A stretch of 64,000 bases of DNA from Zwartia panacis (GCF_030410395.1 NZ_JAUHHF010000005.1:148647-212646); one strand, 5' to 3'. Numbered from the stretch's first letter, positions 7,561 to 16,774 are shown. Numbers and translations: made by a program. Notes: a model not told the origin generated them from the sequence alone.

Positions 7561-9162
7561 CTAGTAGCCCACGGCCTCGCCATCACGGCGGTGATCGGAC
7601 CCGGCGACATAAGCGTATGGTGCCTGATCGCCTTCGCCTGCGAGACGCGAAATGAGCTGTGCACTGCCAAAGTCGAGACTGTCGGGTGCCGCCACGATAG
7701 GCTTGTGTCCCATGGCGCGCAACGCATCGACAACCGCAGGACTGACAGCGGCCTCGAGTGTCAACTCCCCCGCATCGTTGATGCGCCAGCGAGGTGCGTC
7801 GGAGCAGGCTTGCGGGTTGTAGCCCTCGGAGATATGACGCAGCACCATTTGCATATGGCCTTGCGCCTGCATATTGCCGCCCATCACGCCAAACGCCATC
7901 GAGGGTTTGCCGTCGCGCGTGATGAACGCGGGGATGATCGTGTGCATCGGGCGCTTGCCGCCACCGACCAGGTTTGGATGTCCGGGCGTGGTGACAAAGC
8001 CCCAGCCACGGTTTTGCAAGGCGATCCCCGTTTTTGGAACGACCACGCCAGAGCCAAAGCCTTTGAAGTTGGATTGGATGTAGGAGACCATGCGACCCTC
8101 GGCATCAGAGGTGCACAGATAGATGGTACCGCCTGAGGGTGGTTGACCAGGTCCGTATGTGCCTGCTTTTTTGGGGTCGATCAGTTTGGCGCGTTCTTTT
8201 GCGTAGGACTTGCTGAGCAAATCGCGAGCGGTGACTTTCATGAAGTCAGGATCGGCAACGTGTTCAAACAAGTCAGCGAAAGCCGCACGCATACACTCGA
8301 TCTCGAGATGCATGCGTTCTGCTGAGCCAGGCTTGGTTTGTTGGTAAGGCAGGTGTTCGATGAGGTTGAGTGCAAGCAATGCAGTCAGACCCTGGCCATT
8401 AGGTGGAATCTCATGAATGTCATAGCCTTGATAGTTGGTGGAGACTGTACCCACCCAGTCACAGCGATGCGCAGCCAGATCGGCCTCATCCAGAACTGCG
8501 CCGTTTGCGCGTGCGAAGTCGGCGATCATTTTTGCCAGACGACCGCGATAGAAAGACTCGCCCTTGGTGCGCGCGATGTCCTCAAGTGTGTCGGCTTGGT
8601 CCGCGAATTTCCAGATCTCACCAGCGGCTGGAGTGCGACCGTCTTTCATGAAGGCTTCTTTGAAACCTGGCTGGACGTGCAATTCTGCGGCCTGATCTTT
8701 CCACTGACGTGCGATCACGGGGCTGACCGGAAAGCCTTCACGTGCGTGACGGATCGCGTCTTTGAACAAATCCTCAAAAGGCAGGTTGCCAAACTTTTTG
8801 GACAATTCAACCCATTGCGACACCACGCCGGGGACAGTGACAGATTCCCAACCACGATGTGGCATGGCGGACATGCCTTTGAAGCGCTCGGGCGTCCAGG
8901 CTGCAGGTGCGCGGCCTGAGGCATTCAGGCCATGCAGTTCTTTGCCGTCCCAAACGATGGCGAAACCGTCGCCGCCAATTCCGTTCATGGTGGGTTCGAC
9001 GACGGTCAGCGTGATCGCAGCGGCGAGTGCGGCATCGATCGCATTGCCGCCACGGGCAAACGCAGCGGCTCCGGCTTGCGAGGCGAGGGGCTGGGAAGTG
9101 GAGACGAGATTACGTGCGAGGACGGGTTGACGACCTGATTGGAAGGGCAGTTGCCATTTCAT
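7561..9162 (-). CDS. Gamma-glutamyltransferase-family protein
   Basis: A 533-residue Ntn-hydrolase of the gamma-glutamyltranspeptidase family, taking ATG 9162 (MKWQLPF) as start because the preceding 72 codons have no family similarity. Conserved blocks are GGNAIDAALAAA near the N-terminus, EPTMNGIGGDGF, and GGTIYLCTSDAEG, in which the Thr is the expected autoprocessing nucleophile. No obvious signal peptide is present, as in cytoplasmic members of this family that hydrolyse gamma-glutamyl or other amides. It lies downstream of an aminotransferase on the same strand, separated by a terminator hairpin. Confidence 0.87.
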   Translation of the reverse strand: MKWQLPFQSGRQPVLARNLVSTSQPLASQAGAAAFARGGNAIDAALAAAITLTVVEPTMNGIGGDGFAIVWDGKELHGLNASGRAPAAWTPERFKGMSAMPHRGWESVTVPGVVSQWVELSKKFGNLPFEDLFKDAIRHAREGFPVSPVIARQWKDQAAELHVQPGFKEAFMKDGRTPAAGEIWKFADQADTLEDIARTKGESFYRGRLAKMIADFARANGAVLDEADLAAHRCDWVGTVSTNYQGYDIHEIPPNGQGLTALLALNLIEHLPYQQTKPGSAERMHLEIECMRAAFADLFEHVADPDFMKVTARDLLSKSYAKERAKLIDPKKAGTYGPGQPPSGGTIYLCTSDAEGRMVSYIQSNFKGFGSGVVVPKTGIALQNRGWGFVTTPGHPNLVGGGKRPMHTIIPAFITRDGKPSMAFGVMGGNMQAQGHMQMVLRHISEGYNPQACSDAPRWRINDAGELTLEAAVSPAVVDALRAMGHKPIVAAPDSLDFGSAQLISRLAGEGDQAPYAYVAGSDHRRDGEAVGY

Positions 9163-9201
9163 GAGACGAAATATTCCAAAAAAAGAGAGATAGAGAAAAT
9201 T

Positions 9202-9230
9202 ATAAAGGGGCGCTCGAGGCGCCCCTTTAT
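9202..9230 (-). terminator. Rho-independent terminator after aminotransferase gene
   Basis: AAAGGGGCGC (9204-9213) pairs perfectly with GCGCCCCTTT (9219-9228) around a TCGAG loop, and the stem extends by two A-T pairs. Read on the minus strand it is followed by a T-rich run. It sits 16 bp past the aminotransferase stop and before the gamma-glutamyltransferase start, so the two genes are probably separate transcripts. Confidence 0.8.
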
Positions 9231-9245
9231 TCGCGACCGCTAAAT

Positions 9246-10592
9246 TTAGGCGGTTTCGTGCAATGCTTTTCTGACTGTCGAGAAGATCTCTTCGATCTGA
9301 CCTTCGCTGACGATCAGTGGTGGCGAGAAGGTCATGATGTCGCCTGTGAAGCGTGCCAAGACACCTTTTTCCAGGCACTTGAGAAATACGTCGTAAGCCC
9401 GCGCGCCAGGTGCGCCGTCACGTGACTCCAGCTCAACCGCGCCCATCAGGCCAAGGTTACGGATGTCTTTAACGAAAGGCTCGCCACGCAGAGCGTGGAT
9501 TTCCTTTTCGAACTTTGGAGCAAGACTCAAGGAGCGATCGAACAGTTTTTCCTTGCGGTAGATTTCCTGTGTCGCCAAACATGCCGCAGCGGCAGCAGGG
9601 TGGGCAGAGTAGGTGTAGCCGTGGAAAAACTCAATCGCCGTGCCGGGACCGGCATTGACGATGGCGTCATGGACATGACGGCTGGCTGCGACGCCGGACA
9701 TCGGGATCGCAGCGTTGTTCATTGCCTTGGCCATCGTGATGATGTCTGGTGTCACACCGAGCAGTTCACTGGCGGTGGCTTTGCCCAAACGACCGAAGCC
9801 TGTGATGACCTCGTCGAAAATCAACAGAATGCCGTGCTTGGTGCAAATCTCGCGCAAGCGCTGCAGGTAACCCTGTGGCGGTACCAGCACGCCAGTCGAA
9901 CCTGCGACGGGCTCAACGATCACAGCCGCGATGGTTGAGGGATCATGCAGTGCGCAGAGACGCTCGAGGTCGTCGGCAAGGTGCGCGCCCCAGGCAGGCT
10001 GACCTTTGCTAAAGGCCATTTCAGCCAAATTGTGCGTGTGCGAAATATGATCGACGCCAGGAATCAGCGCGCCAGAGTAGGCCTTGCGGTTCGCCAAAAT
10101 GCCACCCACAGAGATGCCACCAAAACCGACGCCGCTATAGCCGCGCTCGCGACCGATTAGACGGGTGCGTTGTCCGTCGCCTCGCGCGCGGTGGTAGGCC
10201 AGTGCGATTTTCAGTGCGGTATCGACAGCTTCGGAACCTGAGTTTGCAAAGAAGATGCGATCTAGGCCGGCTGGCATGACGGCCGCGATGGCCTTGGCCG
10301 CTTCGAAGGCGACAGGATGCGCCATCTGGAACGGAGGTGCGTAATCGAGTTCCATCATTTGCTTGTGAACGGCCTCGATAATTTCTTCACGACCGTGTCC
10401 TGCGTTGACACACCACAAACCGGAACTCGCATCGAGGACTTTTTTGTCATCGATGGTGGTGAAGTACATGCCCTTGGCACTCTTCAAAATACGGGGGGCT
10501 GCCTTGAACTGCTTATTTGCAGTGAAGGGCATCCAGAAATTTTCCATATCCACTTCTTTGGACAGGCTGACTTTTTCGGTGAGGGCGTTCAT
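9246..10592 (-). CDS. Class III omega-amino acid:pyruvate-type aminotransferase
   Basis: A 448-residue PLP enzyme starting at ATG 10592 (MNALTEKV); a longer frame upstream crosses the promoter region. Motifs: SGSEAVDTALK near residue 118, the cofactor aspartate in LLIFDEVITGFGRLG (about 260), and the Schiff-base lysine K289 in TMAKAMN. The start MENFWMPFTANKQFK is typical of omega-amino acid:pyruvate aminotransferases, which act on beta-alanine and similar amines. It is divergent from a MocR-type regulator with a shared operator, so that regulator probably controls it in response to the amine substrate. Confidence 0.88.
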   Translation of the reverse strand: MNALTEKVSLSKEVDMENFWMPFTANKQFKAAPRILKSAKGMYFTTIDDKKVLDASSGLWCVNAGHGREEIIEAVHKQMMELDYAPPFQMAHPVAFEAAKAIAAVMPAGLDRIFFANSGSEAVDTALKIALAYHRARGDGQRTRLIGRERGYSGVGFGGISVGGILANRKAYSGALIPGVDHISHTHNLAEMAFSKGQPAWGAHLADDLERLCALHDPSTIAAVIVEPVAGSTGVLVPPQGYLQRLREICTKHGILLIFDEVITGFGRLGKATASELLGVTPDIITMAKAMNNAAIPMSGVAASRHVHDAIVNAGPGTAIEFFHGYTYSAHPAAAAACLATQEIYRKEKLFDRSLSLAPKFEKEIHALRGEPFVKDIRNLGLMGAVELESRDGAPGARAYDVFLKCLEKGVLARFTGDIMTFSPPLIVSEGQIEEIFSTVRKALHETA

Positions 10593-10649
10593 GGAATTCT
10601 CCAGTTTGCGAGCGAATGCACCACTGTAACGGCTCTGTAGAAATAATTG

Positions 10650-10719
10650 CCAGTACAGTTGAGGGGATTTATGGCAAACTGTATTGAATTTAGGACGTAG
10701 AAGCTCAAAACTGTACTGG
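10650..10719. promoter_or_regulatory. Operator for the MocR/aminotransferase divergent pair
   Basis: CCAGTACAGTT (10650-10660) and AACTGTACTGG (10709-10719) are a perfect 11-bp inverted repeat. A third half-site, AAACTGTATT (10676-10685), repeats the right arm AAACTGTACT in direct orientation 32 bp away. The region lies between the divergent starts at 10592 and 10740. MocR/GabR-type dimers commonly bind paired repeats in such regions; the identity of the binder is inferred from position. Confidence 0.65.
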
Positions 10720-10739
10720 TTTGCATCTGGACAACGACC

Positions 10740-12152
10740 ATGATCAATACTTTTGCACTCCATCTGGATCGTCAGTCCTCGCGCACGCTCGTCGAGCAAG
10801 TCGTTGAAGCGGTCAATCTGGCGATTGACCGACGGACTTTGCGCGTGGGAGATGCCTTGCCTTCCGTACGCGGGCTGGCTGCTGCACATGGGTTAAGTGC
10901 CTTTACTGTGGCGGAAGCCTATCAACGTTTGGTCACCTCTGGGCGTGTCAGTGCGCGTCGAGGTTCTGCGTACCGGGTTGCCGATACTCGCGCCGCATCG
11001 CCCAGTCTTTCCCCGGTTTGGTCGGCCCCCAGTCTCAATGCGGCATGGCTATTGTCCGATGTGTTCGCGGATCACTCTGTTCCGACCAAAGCCGGTTGTG
11101 GCTGGATTCCCGGGGAATGGATCAATGAAAGCGGTTTGCAGCATGCTTTACGCGCACTCAGTCGGGTACCGGGTCCGCGCTTTGGTGGGTATGGCCATCC
11201 CTATGGAATGGCCTCTTTGCGCGAACAAATCGCGACCTCCTTGAGACGGTTTTCGGTCCCGGCCGAAGCTTCAAACATTTTATTGACCCAAGGTGCTACG
11301 CAGGCGCTTGATCTTGTGGTGCGAACCTTGTTGCGTCCGGGAGATTCGGTCATTGTCGAAGACCCGTGTTATTGCAATCTTTTACAGATTTTGCAGTTGG
11401 CAGGCCTGAAGGTGATTGGTATCGCGCGCACAGCCGAAGGACACGATTTTGAGCAGCTCGTACGGGTTTTTAAAGAATCCAGACCTAAAGCGATTTTCAT
11501 CAACACCGTATTGCAAAACCCTTCTGGATCCTCTTTGACCATGTCCCATGCCGAGCGTTTATTGGAAATGGTGACACGCGAGGGCTTGTGGATCATCGAG
11601 GACGATATCTATCGAGAGCTCGCACCCTCTGAGGCGCCTTGTCTGGCTGCGATGGAAGGCTTGAGCAAGGTGATTTACATTTCCGGCTTTTCTAAAACGA
11701 TTACACCGACTTTGCGTGTGGGGTATGTCGCGGCACACGCTGAGGTGCTGGCCGATCTGGCGCGCACTAAGATGGCAGTGGGTTTGACGTCCTCGCAGGT
11801 CACCGAGCGGATCGTTTCAAACGTGTTGAGTGAAGGCCACTATGCACGCCATATTGAATTTTTGAAAGAAAAGTTGCGCGTCGCGCATGTCCATGTTGTC
11901 GAGAAGATGCAGACTTTGAAGATGGAGATTTTTGATCAGCCTGGCGCGGGGTTGTTTCTTTGGGCCAAACTCCCAATCAACGCCGAGCAAAGCGCGAAAG
12001 TCGCAACGCGTGCGCTTGAAAAAGGGATATGGTTAGCGCCAGGATCTTATTTTCATCCAGGTGATCGGCGGTCAAGCTGGTTCCGCTTCAATGTCGCGAC
12101 ATCCGATAATGAAGTGCTCTGGGATTTTGTGCGTACCCTCGAGCGTACGTAA
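10740..12152 (+). CDS. MocR-family (GntR + aminotransferase-fold) transcriptional regulator
   Basis: A 470-residue regulator. Residues of about 8-80 form a GntR-type winged helix (GDALPSVRGLAAAHGLSAFTV), and residues 125-465 have the type I aminotransferase fold (GGYGHPYGMASLR, LTQGATQALDLV). The PLP lysine is K319 in SGFSKT. Such proteins sense amines or amino acids through PLP and control divergent metabolic genes. Its neighbour on the other strand is the class III aminotransferase, and an 11-bp inverted repeat lies between them. GabR, TauR and PdxR are relatives; which ligand applies is not visible. Confidence 0.9.
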   Translation: MINTFALHLDRQSSRTLVEQVVEAVNLAIDRRTLRVGDALPSVRGLAAAHGLSAFTVAEAYQRLVTSGRVSARRGSAYRVADTRAASPSLSPVWSAPSLNAAWLLSDVFADHSVPTKAGCGWIPGEWINESGLQHALRALSRVPGPRFGGYGHPYGMASLREQIATSLRRFSVPAEASNILLTQGATQALDLVVRTLLRPGDSVIVEDPCYCNLLQILQLAGLKVIGIARTAEGHDFEQLVRVFKESRPKAIFINTVLQNPSGSSLTMSHAERLLEMVTREGLWIIEDDIYRELAPSEAPCLAAMEGLSKVIYISGFSKTITPTLRVGYVAAHAEVLADLARTKMAVGLTSSQVTERIVSNVLSEGHYARHIEFLKEKLRVAHVHVVEKMQTLKMEIFDQPGAGLFLWAKLPINAEQSAKVATRALEKGIWLAPGSYFHPGDRRSSWFRFNVATSDNEVLWDFVRTLERT

Positions 12153-12162
12153 ACTAAGTAGT

Positions 12163-12630
12163 CTAGCGATCAACCGCCAGGTAAAGCGTTTCCTTGATTT
12201 CCTCCATGACAACGTAGCTGCGGGACTCGGCCGAGCCAGGCAGTCGCTTGAGGATCTCGCCCAGCAACTGTCGGTATTTGTTCATTTCAGGTAGCCGGGC
12301 TTTGATCAAGTAATCAAAATCTCCAGAGACCAGGTGACATTCCATGACTTCCGGGACGTAACTGAGCTCTTTTTTTACTTTTTCAAAAACATCGTCGGAC
12401 TTGGCTGAAAGCTTGATCTCGAGGAAAACGAGTAGATTTTTACCTAAAGCCGTTGGATTGACACGGGCGTAATAGCCCATGATGACACCTTCGCGCTCGA
12501 GCCGACGCACGCGTTCGGAGCAGGGTGTGGCGGACAAATTGACGCGTTCAGCGAGATCGGTCATCGAAATGCGACCGTCACGTTGCAGGACATCCAGAAT
12601 CTTGAGGTCAATACGATCAAGTTCGCGCAT
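12163..12630 (-). CDS. Lrp/AsnC-family transcriptional regulator
   Basis: A 155-residue protein with an N-terminal helix-turn-helix (DLKILDVLQRDGRISMTDLAERVNL is its family signature region; key words ILDVLQ and TPCSERV) and a C-terminal RAM ligand-binding domain containing VMECHLVSGDFDYLIK. It is of usual length and intact. It is convergent with the MocR gene (10 bp gap) and divergent from the SMP-30-like gene, so it may regulate the latter and itself. Effectors of this family are usually amino acids. Confidence 0.9.
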   Translation of the reverse strand: MRELDRIDLKILDVLQRDGRISMTDLAERVNLSATPCSERVRRLEREGVIMGYYARVNPTALGKNLLVFLEIKLSAKSDDVFEKVKKELSYVPEVMECHLVSGDFDYLIKARLPEMNKYRQLLGEILKRLPGSAESRSYVVMEEIKETLYLAVDR

Positions 12631-12728
12631 AGTGCCTCCTAAGTAGAGCCATTTTAGTGTTTTCCGCTGTAAAACTGTCAGAATTAAGTGTTACGTCTTA
12701 TTTACTTATTATTCAAGAGATCAAGCCC

Positions 12729-13649
12729 ATGTTTTTTAAAAACGCTCCTGAGTTCACCACAGCCGAAGTTTTTACTGAGATGCCCGCTCACTTAAGACGC
12801 ACGGGTGTGCGCTCCGAGTGGGCCGATGTCAATCGCGGCGGGGTCGCAATGGATTCATTTCTGGAGGGGCCAGTATTTGATCCGGCAGGCAATCTCTACG
12901 TTACAGATATTATTTTCGGCCGGGTTTTTCGAATTGATCCCAAGGGAGCTTGGACACAGATTGTCGAATACGATGGCGAACCCAACGGGATGAAGTTCTT
13001 GTCGCCCACCGAACTTCTCATCACCGACTATAAAAATGGGTTGATGAGACTGAATGTCCAAACCGGGCAGATCATGCCCTACCTGATACGCCGCAATACA
13101 GAGGGTTTCAAAGGTCTCAATGACCTCACTTTTGATTCCCGCGGCAATCTGTACTTTACTGACCAGGGGCAGACGGGGCTGCATGATCCCACCGGACGCG
13201 TGTATCGTCTGCGCGCATCAGGACAGCTGGATCTCTTGCTGGGAAATGTACCCAGCCCTAATGGTCTGGTCTTGTCGCCGGATGAGCGTGTCCTGTACGT
13301 GGGTGTCACGCGAGGTAACTGCGTATGGCGAGTGCCGCTCATGCCAGACGGTGGCGTAGCCAAGGTTGGGCAGTTTTTCACGTCTTATGGTCCAAGTGGT
13401 CCGGATGGGTTGGCGATGGATGAAGCAGGTAATCTGGTGATTGCAAATCCTGGCCTAGGATACGTCTGGCTGATTAACCCCAGAGGCGAGCCGATCGCGG
13501 TCTGGTCTAGTCCAAAATCCTCAGCCGTGACGAATATCGCTTTCGGTGGTCCGGATCGACAAAGTTTGTTTTGCACCGAATCCGAATCCGGCTCGATTTT
13601 GACAATGCGTATGCCATATCCCGGAGCAGCGGTACATCAACCCGGATAG
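12729..13649 (+). CDS. SMP-30/gluconolactonase/LRE-family protein
   Basis: A 306-residue six-bladed propeller of the SMP-30/gluconolactonase family, starting at ATG 12729 (MFFKNAPEF) rather than the in-frame ATG 12657 that lies in the promoter region. Family landmarks are EGPVFDPAGNLYVTD near the N-terminus, NDLTFDSRGNLYFTD in the middle and SPNGLVLSPDERVLYV. These supply the divalent-metal ligands in known members (Glu, Asn, Asp). It probably hydrolyses a lactone or related ester; the substrate is unknown. No signal peptide is seen. Confidence 0.8.
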   Translation: MFFKNAPEFTTAEVFTEMPAHLRRTGVRSEWADVNRGGVAMDSFLEGPVFDPAGNLYVTDIIFGRVFRIDPKGAWTQIVEYDGEPNGMKFLSPTELLITDYKNGLMRLNVQTGQIMPYLIRRNTEGFKGLNDLTFDSRGNLYFTDQGQTGLHDPTGRVYRLRASGQLDLLLGNVPSPNGLVLSPDERVLYVGVTRGNCVWRVPLMPDGGVAKVGQFFTSYGPSGPDGLAMDEAGNLVIANPGLGYVWLINPRGEPIAVWSSPKSSAVTNIAFGGPDRQSLFCTESESGSILTMRMPYPGAAVHQPG

Positions 13650-13755
13650 CTTGATACTTTATGGATTTGTTTGACGAAAGCATGCGAGGTTTTCGATGGT
13701 CTTGTGAGAAAATAGGAGAACGTTTTTTTTCTTTATTTTTAGCCGCTGGCTGCAC

Positions 13756-14772
13756 ATGAACATTGAAATTTTTATTCGTCGGTCCCTGGGTGTTTTCGCG
13801 GTCGCAACCGCCACATTGTTAGGCGCTGTCAGCACGGCGTCCGCGCAGAAAGCACCGCCTATCCTGGTGTTGAATTCCCTCAATGCCGATGTCAGCGTGA
13901 TCGACCCTGCGACATGGACTGAAATCAAACGCGTCCCTGTTGGCAAAGAGCCGCATCATCTATACCTGACCCCGGATGAAAAATCGGTCATGGTGGCGAA
14001 TGCCGAGGGTGATTCAATCACCTTTCTAGATCCAAAGACTGCGCAGGTTCAGCGCACACTCACAGGGATTGTTGATCCCTACCATTTGCGGTTTTCGCCG
14101 GATATGAAATGGTTTGTGACGGCTGCAAATCGTCTAAACCATGTTGACATCTACACATGGGAAAACAAGTCGGGTGAATTCAAGCTCAATCTGGTCAAAC
14201 GCATCCCTGCCGGAAAGACACCCAGCCACATCGCGATCGACAGCAAAAGCAAAATTGCCTACATCACATTACAGGATAGCCATGAGCTCACCGCGATTGA
14301 GCTGGCTACGCAAAAGCGTCTCTGGACAATCAAGGTTGGAAAAACACCTGCTGATTTATATTTGACACCTGACGATAAAACGCTCTTGATTGGCCTGACG
14401 GGTGCCGCCGAGGTCGAGGCCTACGACGTTTCCAACGGCAAGGCTGTACTTAAGACCAAGATTCCTACGGGCAAGGGCGCTCACGCGTTTCGCTCGCAGG
14501 GAGACAAACAGCATGTTTTCGTCAGCAATCGGACTGCCAACACCATCAGCCGAATCGATTGGAAGACGCTGAAAGTTGTGGATACCTATCGCACACCAGC
14601 CGGTCCGGATTGTATGGAAATGATGGCAGACGGGAAAACTTTGCTAGTGACAACGCGCTGGGCTGGCAAGCTATCCGTGATCGATCTGGAGAAAAAAGCT
14701 GTCGTCAGGCAAATTCCGGTCGGAAAGTCACCTCACGGGGTGTGGACCTTGAACCATGCGAGTCGTGATTAG
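13756..14772 (+). CDS. Secreted YVTN/YncE-type beta-propeller protein
   Basis: A 338-residue protein with a signal peptide (about residues 1-30, ending ASAQ) followed by about seven 40-residue propeller repeats, each with a turn such as VGKEPHHLYLTPDEK, VGKTPADLYLTPDDK and VGKSPHGVWT. This is the YVTN beta-propeller family, which serves as a periplasmic binding scaffold. The stop lies 17 bp inside the next gene (14756), so the propeller, deacetylase and hydroxylase genes form one tightly coupled unit. Ligand unknown. Confidence 0.82.
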   Translation: MNIEIFIRRSLGVFAVATATLLGAVSTASAQKAPPILVLNSLNADVSVIDPATWTEIKRVPVGKEPHHLYLTPDEKSVMVANAEGDSITFLDPKTAQVQRTLTGIVDPYHLRFSPDMKWFVTAANRLNHVDIYTWENKSGEFKLNLVKRIPAGKTPSHIAIDSKSKIAYITLQDSHELTAIELATQKRLWTIKVGKTPADLYLTPDDKTLLIGLTGAAEVEAYDVSNGKAVLKTKIPTGKGAHAFRSQGDKQHVFVSNRTANTISRIDWKTLKVVDTYRTPAGPDCMEMMADGKTLLVTTRWAGKLSVIDLEKKAVVRQIPVGKSPHGVWTLNHASRD

Positions 14773-15760
14773 GCGCGTTCGGTTTGTTTTTTGTGCTCAG
14801 CTGATGTGCGCGTTGATGTTGACCGCATCAGCCCAGCCCGAAACTGAGCAGGGTAATGTGTTTGAGCCGGAGACCGTGACGTCCCTGACTGAGGTCTCTT
14901 CCTTGCCTTCAGGCCCTGTTCAGCCCGCTCAGTCCACTCAGCCCGTTCAGCCCGTTCAGCCCGCTCAGCCCACTCAGCTCACAGCACCCCCTCTGCCAAC
15001 TCAATTTCCCGAGTTGGTACAGCCCGCTCGGCAGGCCATGTGCGCCAAGCCCGTGTACTTGACCTTCGATACGGGGCACATGGAGATCGCACCTTTCGTG
15101 GAGGAAGTGCTGACGCGCCAAGATGTTCGCGCGACCTTTTTTTTGGCCAATGAACGCACGCGTACCGGTGGGGGGAGTTTGGACGATACCTGGGCGCCCT
15201 GGTGGAAAAAGCTCAGTGATCAAGGCCATGTTTTCGCTTCGCACACCTATGATCATGTTTACTGGCGGGCCGATTTGCCGGATGGTCGCTTTCGGGTTCG
15301 GGCAAGTGCCGGACCGCTTGAGGGTAAATCGCAGATTTGGTCTGCAGAAGATTATTGCCGCGAGTTAAAAAGACCGGTCGAACGTTTTCACCAAATGACG
15401 GGTAAACAAATGCTGCCGTTGTTTCGTGCTGCGGGAGGGCGGACATCGCCCGCGTTGCTCAAGGCGGCTGCCGAGTGCGGATTTACCCATGTTGGCTGGT
15501 CGCCTGCGGGGTTTTTAGGTGACGAGTTGTCGAGTGAACAGTATCCTAATCAAATGCTCCTTGAACAAGCCTTGCGCAATATCCGCAGTGGCGATATTTT
15601 GCTGGCACATCTTGGTATTTGGTCTCGCAAAGACCCCTGGGCGCCTGCGGTACTCGAGCCGCTGATCCAGGGTCTGAAGCAAAAGGGGTTTTGTTTTGCC
15701 ACAATCGATACGCATCCTGCCTTTCGCACGGCTGCACGGCTACCTGAGTTGAAGCAATGA
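14756..15760 (+). CDS. Secreted polysaccharide deacetylase-like (NodB) protein
   Basis: A 334-residue protein with a signal peptide (residues 1-26, ending LTASA), a Pro/Gln-rich linker made of PVQ/PAQ/PTQ triplets (residues 54-74), then a NodB domain. Motifs: TFDTG (family consensus TFDDG), SHTYDH for the zinc histidines, FRAAGG in place of RPPYG, and LAHLG. The second Asp of TFDD normally binds zinc, so its change to Thr may alter metal use or activity. It overlaps both neighbours (17 bp and 4 bp). A role in trimming N-acetyl groups from an envelope polysaccharide is plausible but unproven. Confidence 0.78.
   Translation: MRVVIRRVRFVFCAQLMCALMLTASAQPETEQGNVFEPETVTSLTEVSSLPSGPVQPAQSTQPVQPVQPAQPTQLTAPPLPTQFPELVQPARQAMCAKPVYLTFDTGHMEIAPFVEEVLTRQDVRATFFLANERTRTGGGSLDDTWAPWWKKLSDQGHVFASHTYDHVYWRADLPDGRFRVRASAGPLEGKSQIWSAEDYCRELKRPVERFHQMTGKQMLPLFRAAGGRTSPALLKAAAECGFTHVGWSPAGFLGDELSSEQYPNQMLLEQALRNIRSGDILLAHLGIWSRKDPWAPAVLEPLIQGLKQKGFCFATIDTHPAFRTAARLPELKQ
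14915..14977 (+). repeat. Seven 9-bp tandem units encoding a PVQ/PAQ linker
   Basis: Seven consecutive 9-bp units of the form CCCGYTCAG encode PVQ PAQ STQ PVQ PVQ PAQ PTQ in the deacetylase linker. The length is a multiple of three bases, so copy-number change would lengthen or shorten the linker without a frameshift. Confidence 0.8.
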
Positions 15761-16746
15761 TGATGAATACCGCAATCGAGTTATTTGATTCCGCACAGCA
15801 GTGGTTATTTGAGACGCTTGTCCAGCCCATGCTTTTTAATCTTGGACTCAGTGGCTTTATCGAAGATGCCTACGATGGAACGATGTGGTTACTGATTGGC
15901 GTGCTGCAGATTACGTTGATTGTTGTGGTGTTCGGCACCTTGCAGCGTCTGCGTCCCGTAGAACCTCTGGTAGACCGTCATCAGGTACGCATTGATATTT
16001 TGTACACGCTGATTCATCGACTTGGGCTTTTCAGAGTGGCATTGTTTTTTTCCATTCAGCCCATTTGGGATGCCTTGTCGGGGCAGGCGAGCGTGTCAGG
16101 TTTCACGACTTTCCACGTTGATCAGTTGTGGCCGGGTGTCACCGATATCGCCTGGGTCAGTTTCATCATATACCTGTTGATATTCGACGCGGTCGATTAT
16201 TTTTACCATCGTGCGCAGCACCGGTTTGCCTGGTTCTGGAGTCTGCATGCCGTCCACCATAGCCAGCGGCAAATGACGATGTGGAGCGATAACCGCAATC
16301 ATCTGCTGGACAGCGTATTGCGCAGTATTGTTTTTGTATTGGTGTCCAAGCTGATTGGTGTGCCACCCGGGCAGTTCATTTTGATCGTCGTGTTGAGCCA
16401 ATTGGTTGAGAGTTATTCACACGCCAATATCCGGATGTCTTTCGGGAAAATCGGTGAGCGTTTGCTCGTGAGTCCAAAGTTTCATCGTTATCACCATTCG
16501 ATCGAGTACGACGAGTCAACTGCCGGGCCTGCGCATGGACATAACTTTGCCGTACTGTTTCCGATCTGGGATATTTTGTTTGGCACGGCGCGCTACAACA
16601 CAGGTTATGCCAAGACTGGTATTCATGACCAGGAGCCCGCGGGGGGGAGTAGAGATTACGGCCGCAGTTTCCTTGCCCAGCAGTGGCTGGGCTTGCGGCG
16701 AATGTTTGGATCAAAGACCGCAGGTTTTGAAAGTAGTCAGAAATAA
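15757..16746 (+). CDS. Fatty acid hydroxylase/sterol desaturase superfamily membrane protein
   Basis: A 329-residue membrane protein with hydrophobic helices near residues 40-62, 80-100, 130-150 and 195-215. It holds the full set of di-iron histidine boxes: HRAQH, HAVHH, ESYSHAN and HRYHH followed by GHNFAVLFPIWD. It should hydroxylate or desaturate a lipid. Its ATG overlaps the deacetylase stop (ATGA at 15757-15760), and a bidirectional terminator follows. The operon with a propeller and a deacetylase suggests a joint role in envelope lipid or polysaccharide modification; this is inference. Confidence 0.85.
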   Translation: MMMNTAIELFDSAQQWLFETLVQPMLFNLGLSGFIEDAYDGTMWLLIGVLQITLIVVVFGTLQRLRPVEPLVDRHQVRIDILYTLIHRLGLFRVALFFSIQPIWDALSGQASVSGFTTFHVDQLWPGVTDIAWVSFIIYLLIFDAVDYFYHRAQHRFAWFWSLHAVHHSQRQMTMWSDNRNHLLDSVLRSIVFVLVSKLIGVPPGQFILIVVLSQLVESYSHANIRMSFGKIGERLLVSPKFHRYHHSIEYDESTAGPAHGHNFAVLFPIWDILFGTARYNTGYAKTGIHDQEPAGGSRDYGRSFLAQQWLGLRRMFGSKTAGFESSQK

Positions 16747-16774
16747 GTCCTTAAGAACTTACCGGGAACTGGAC

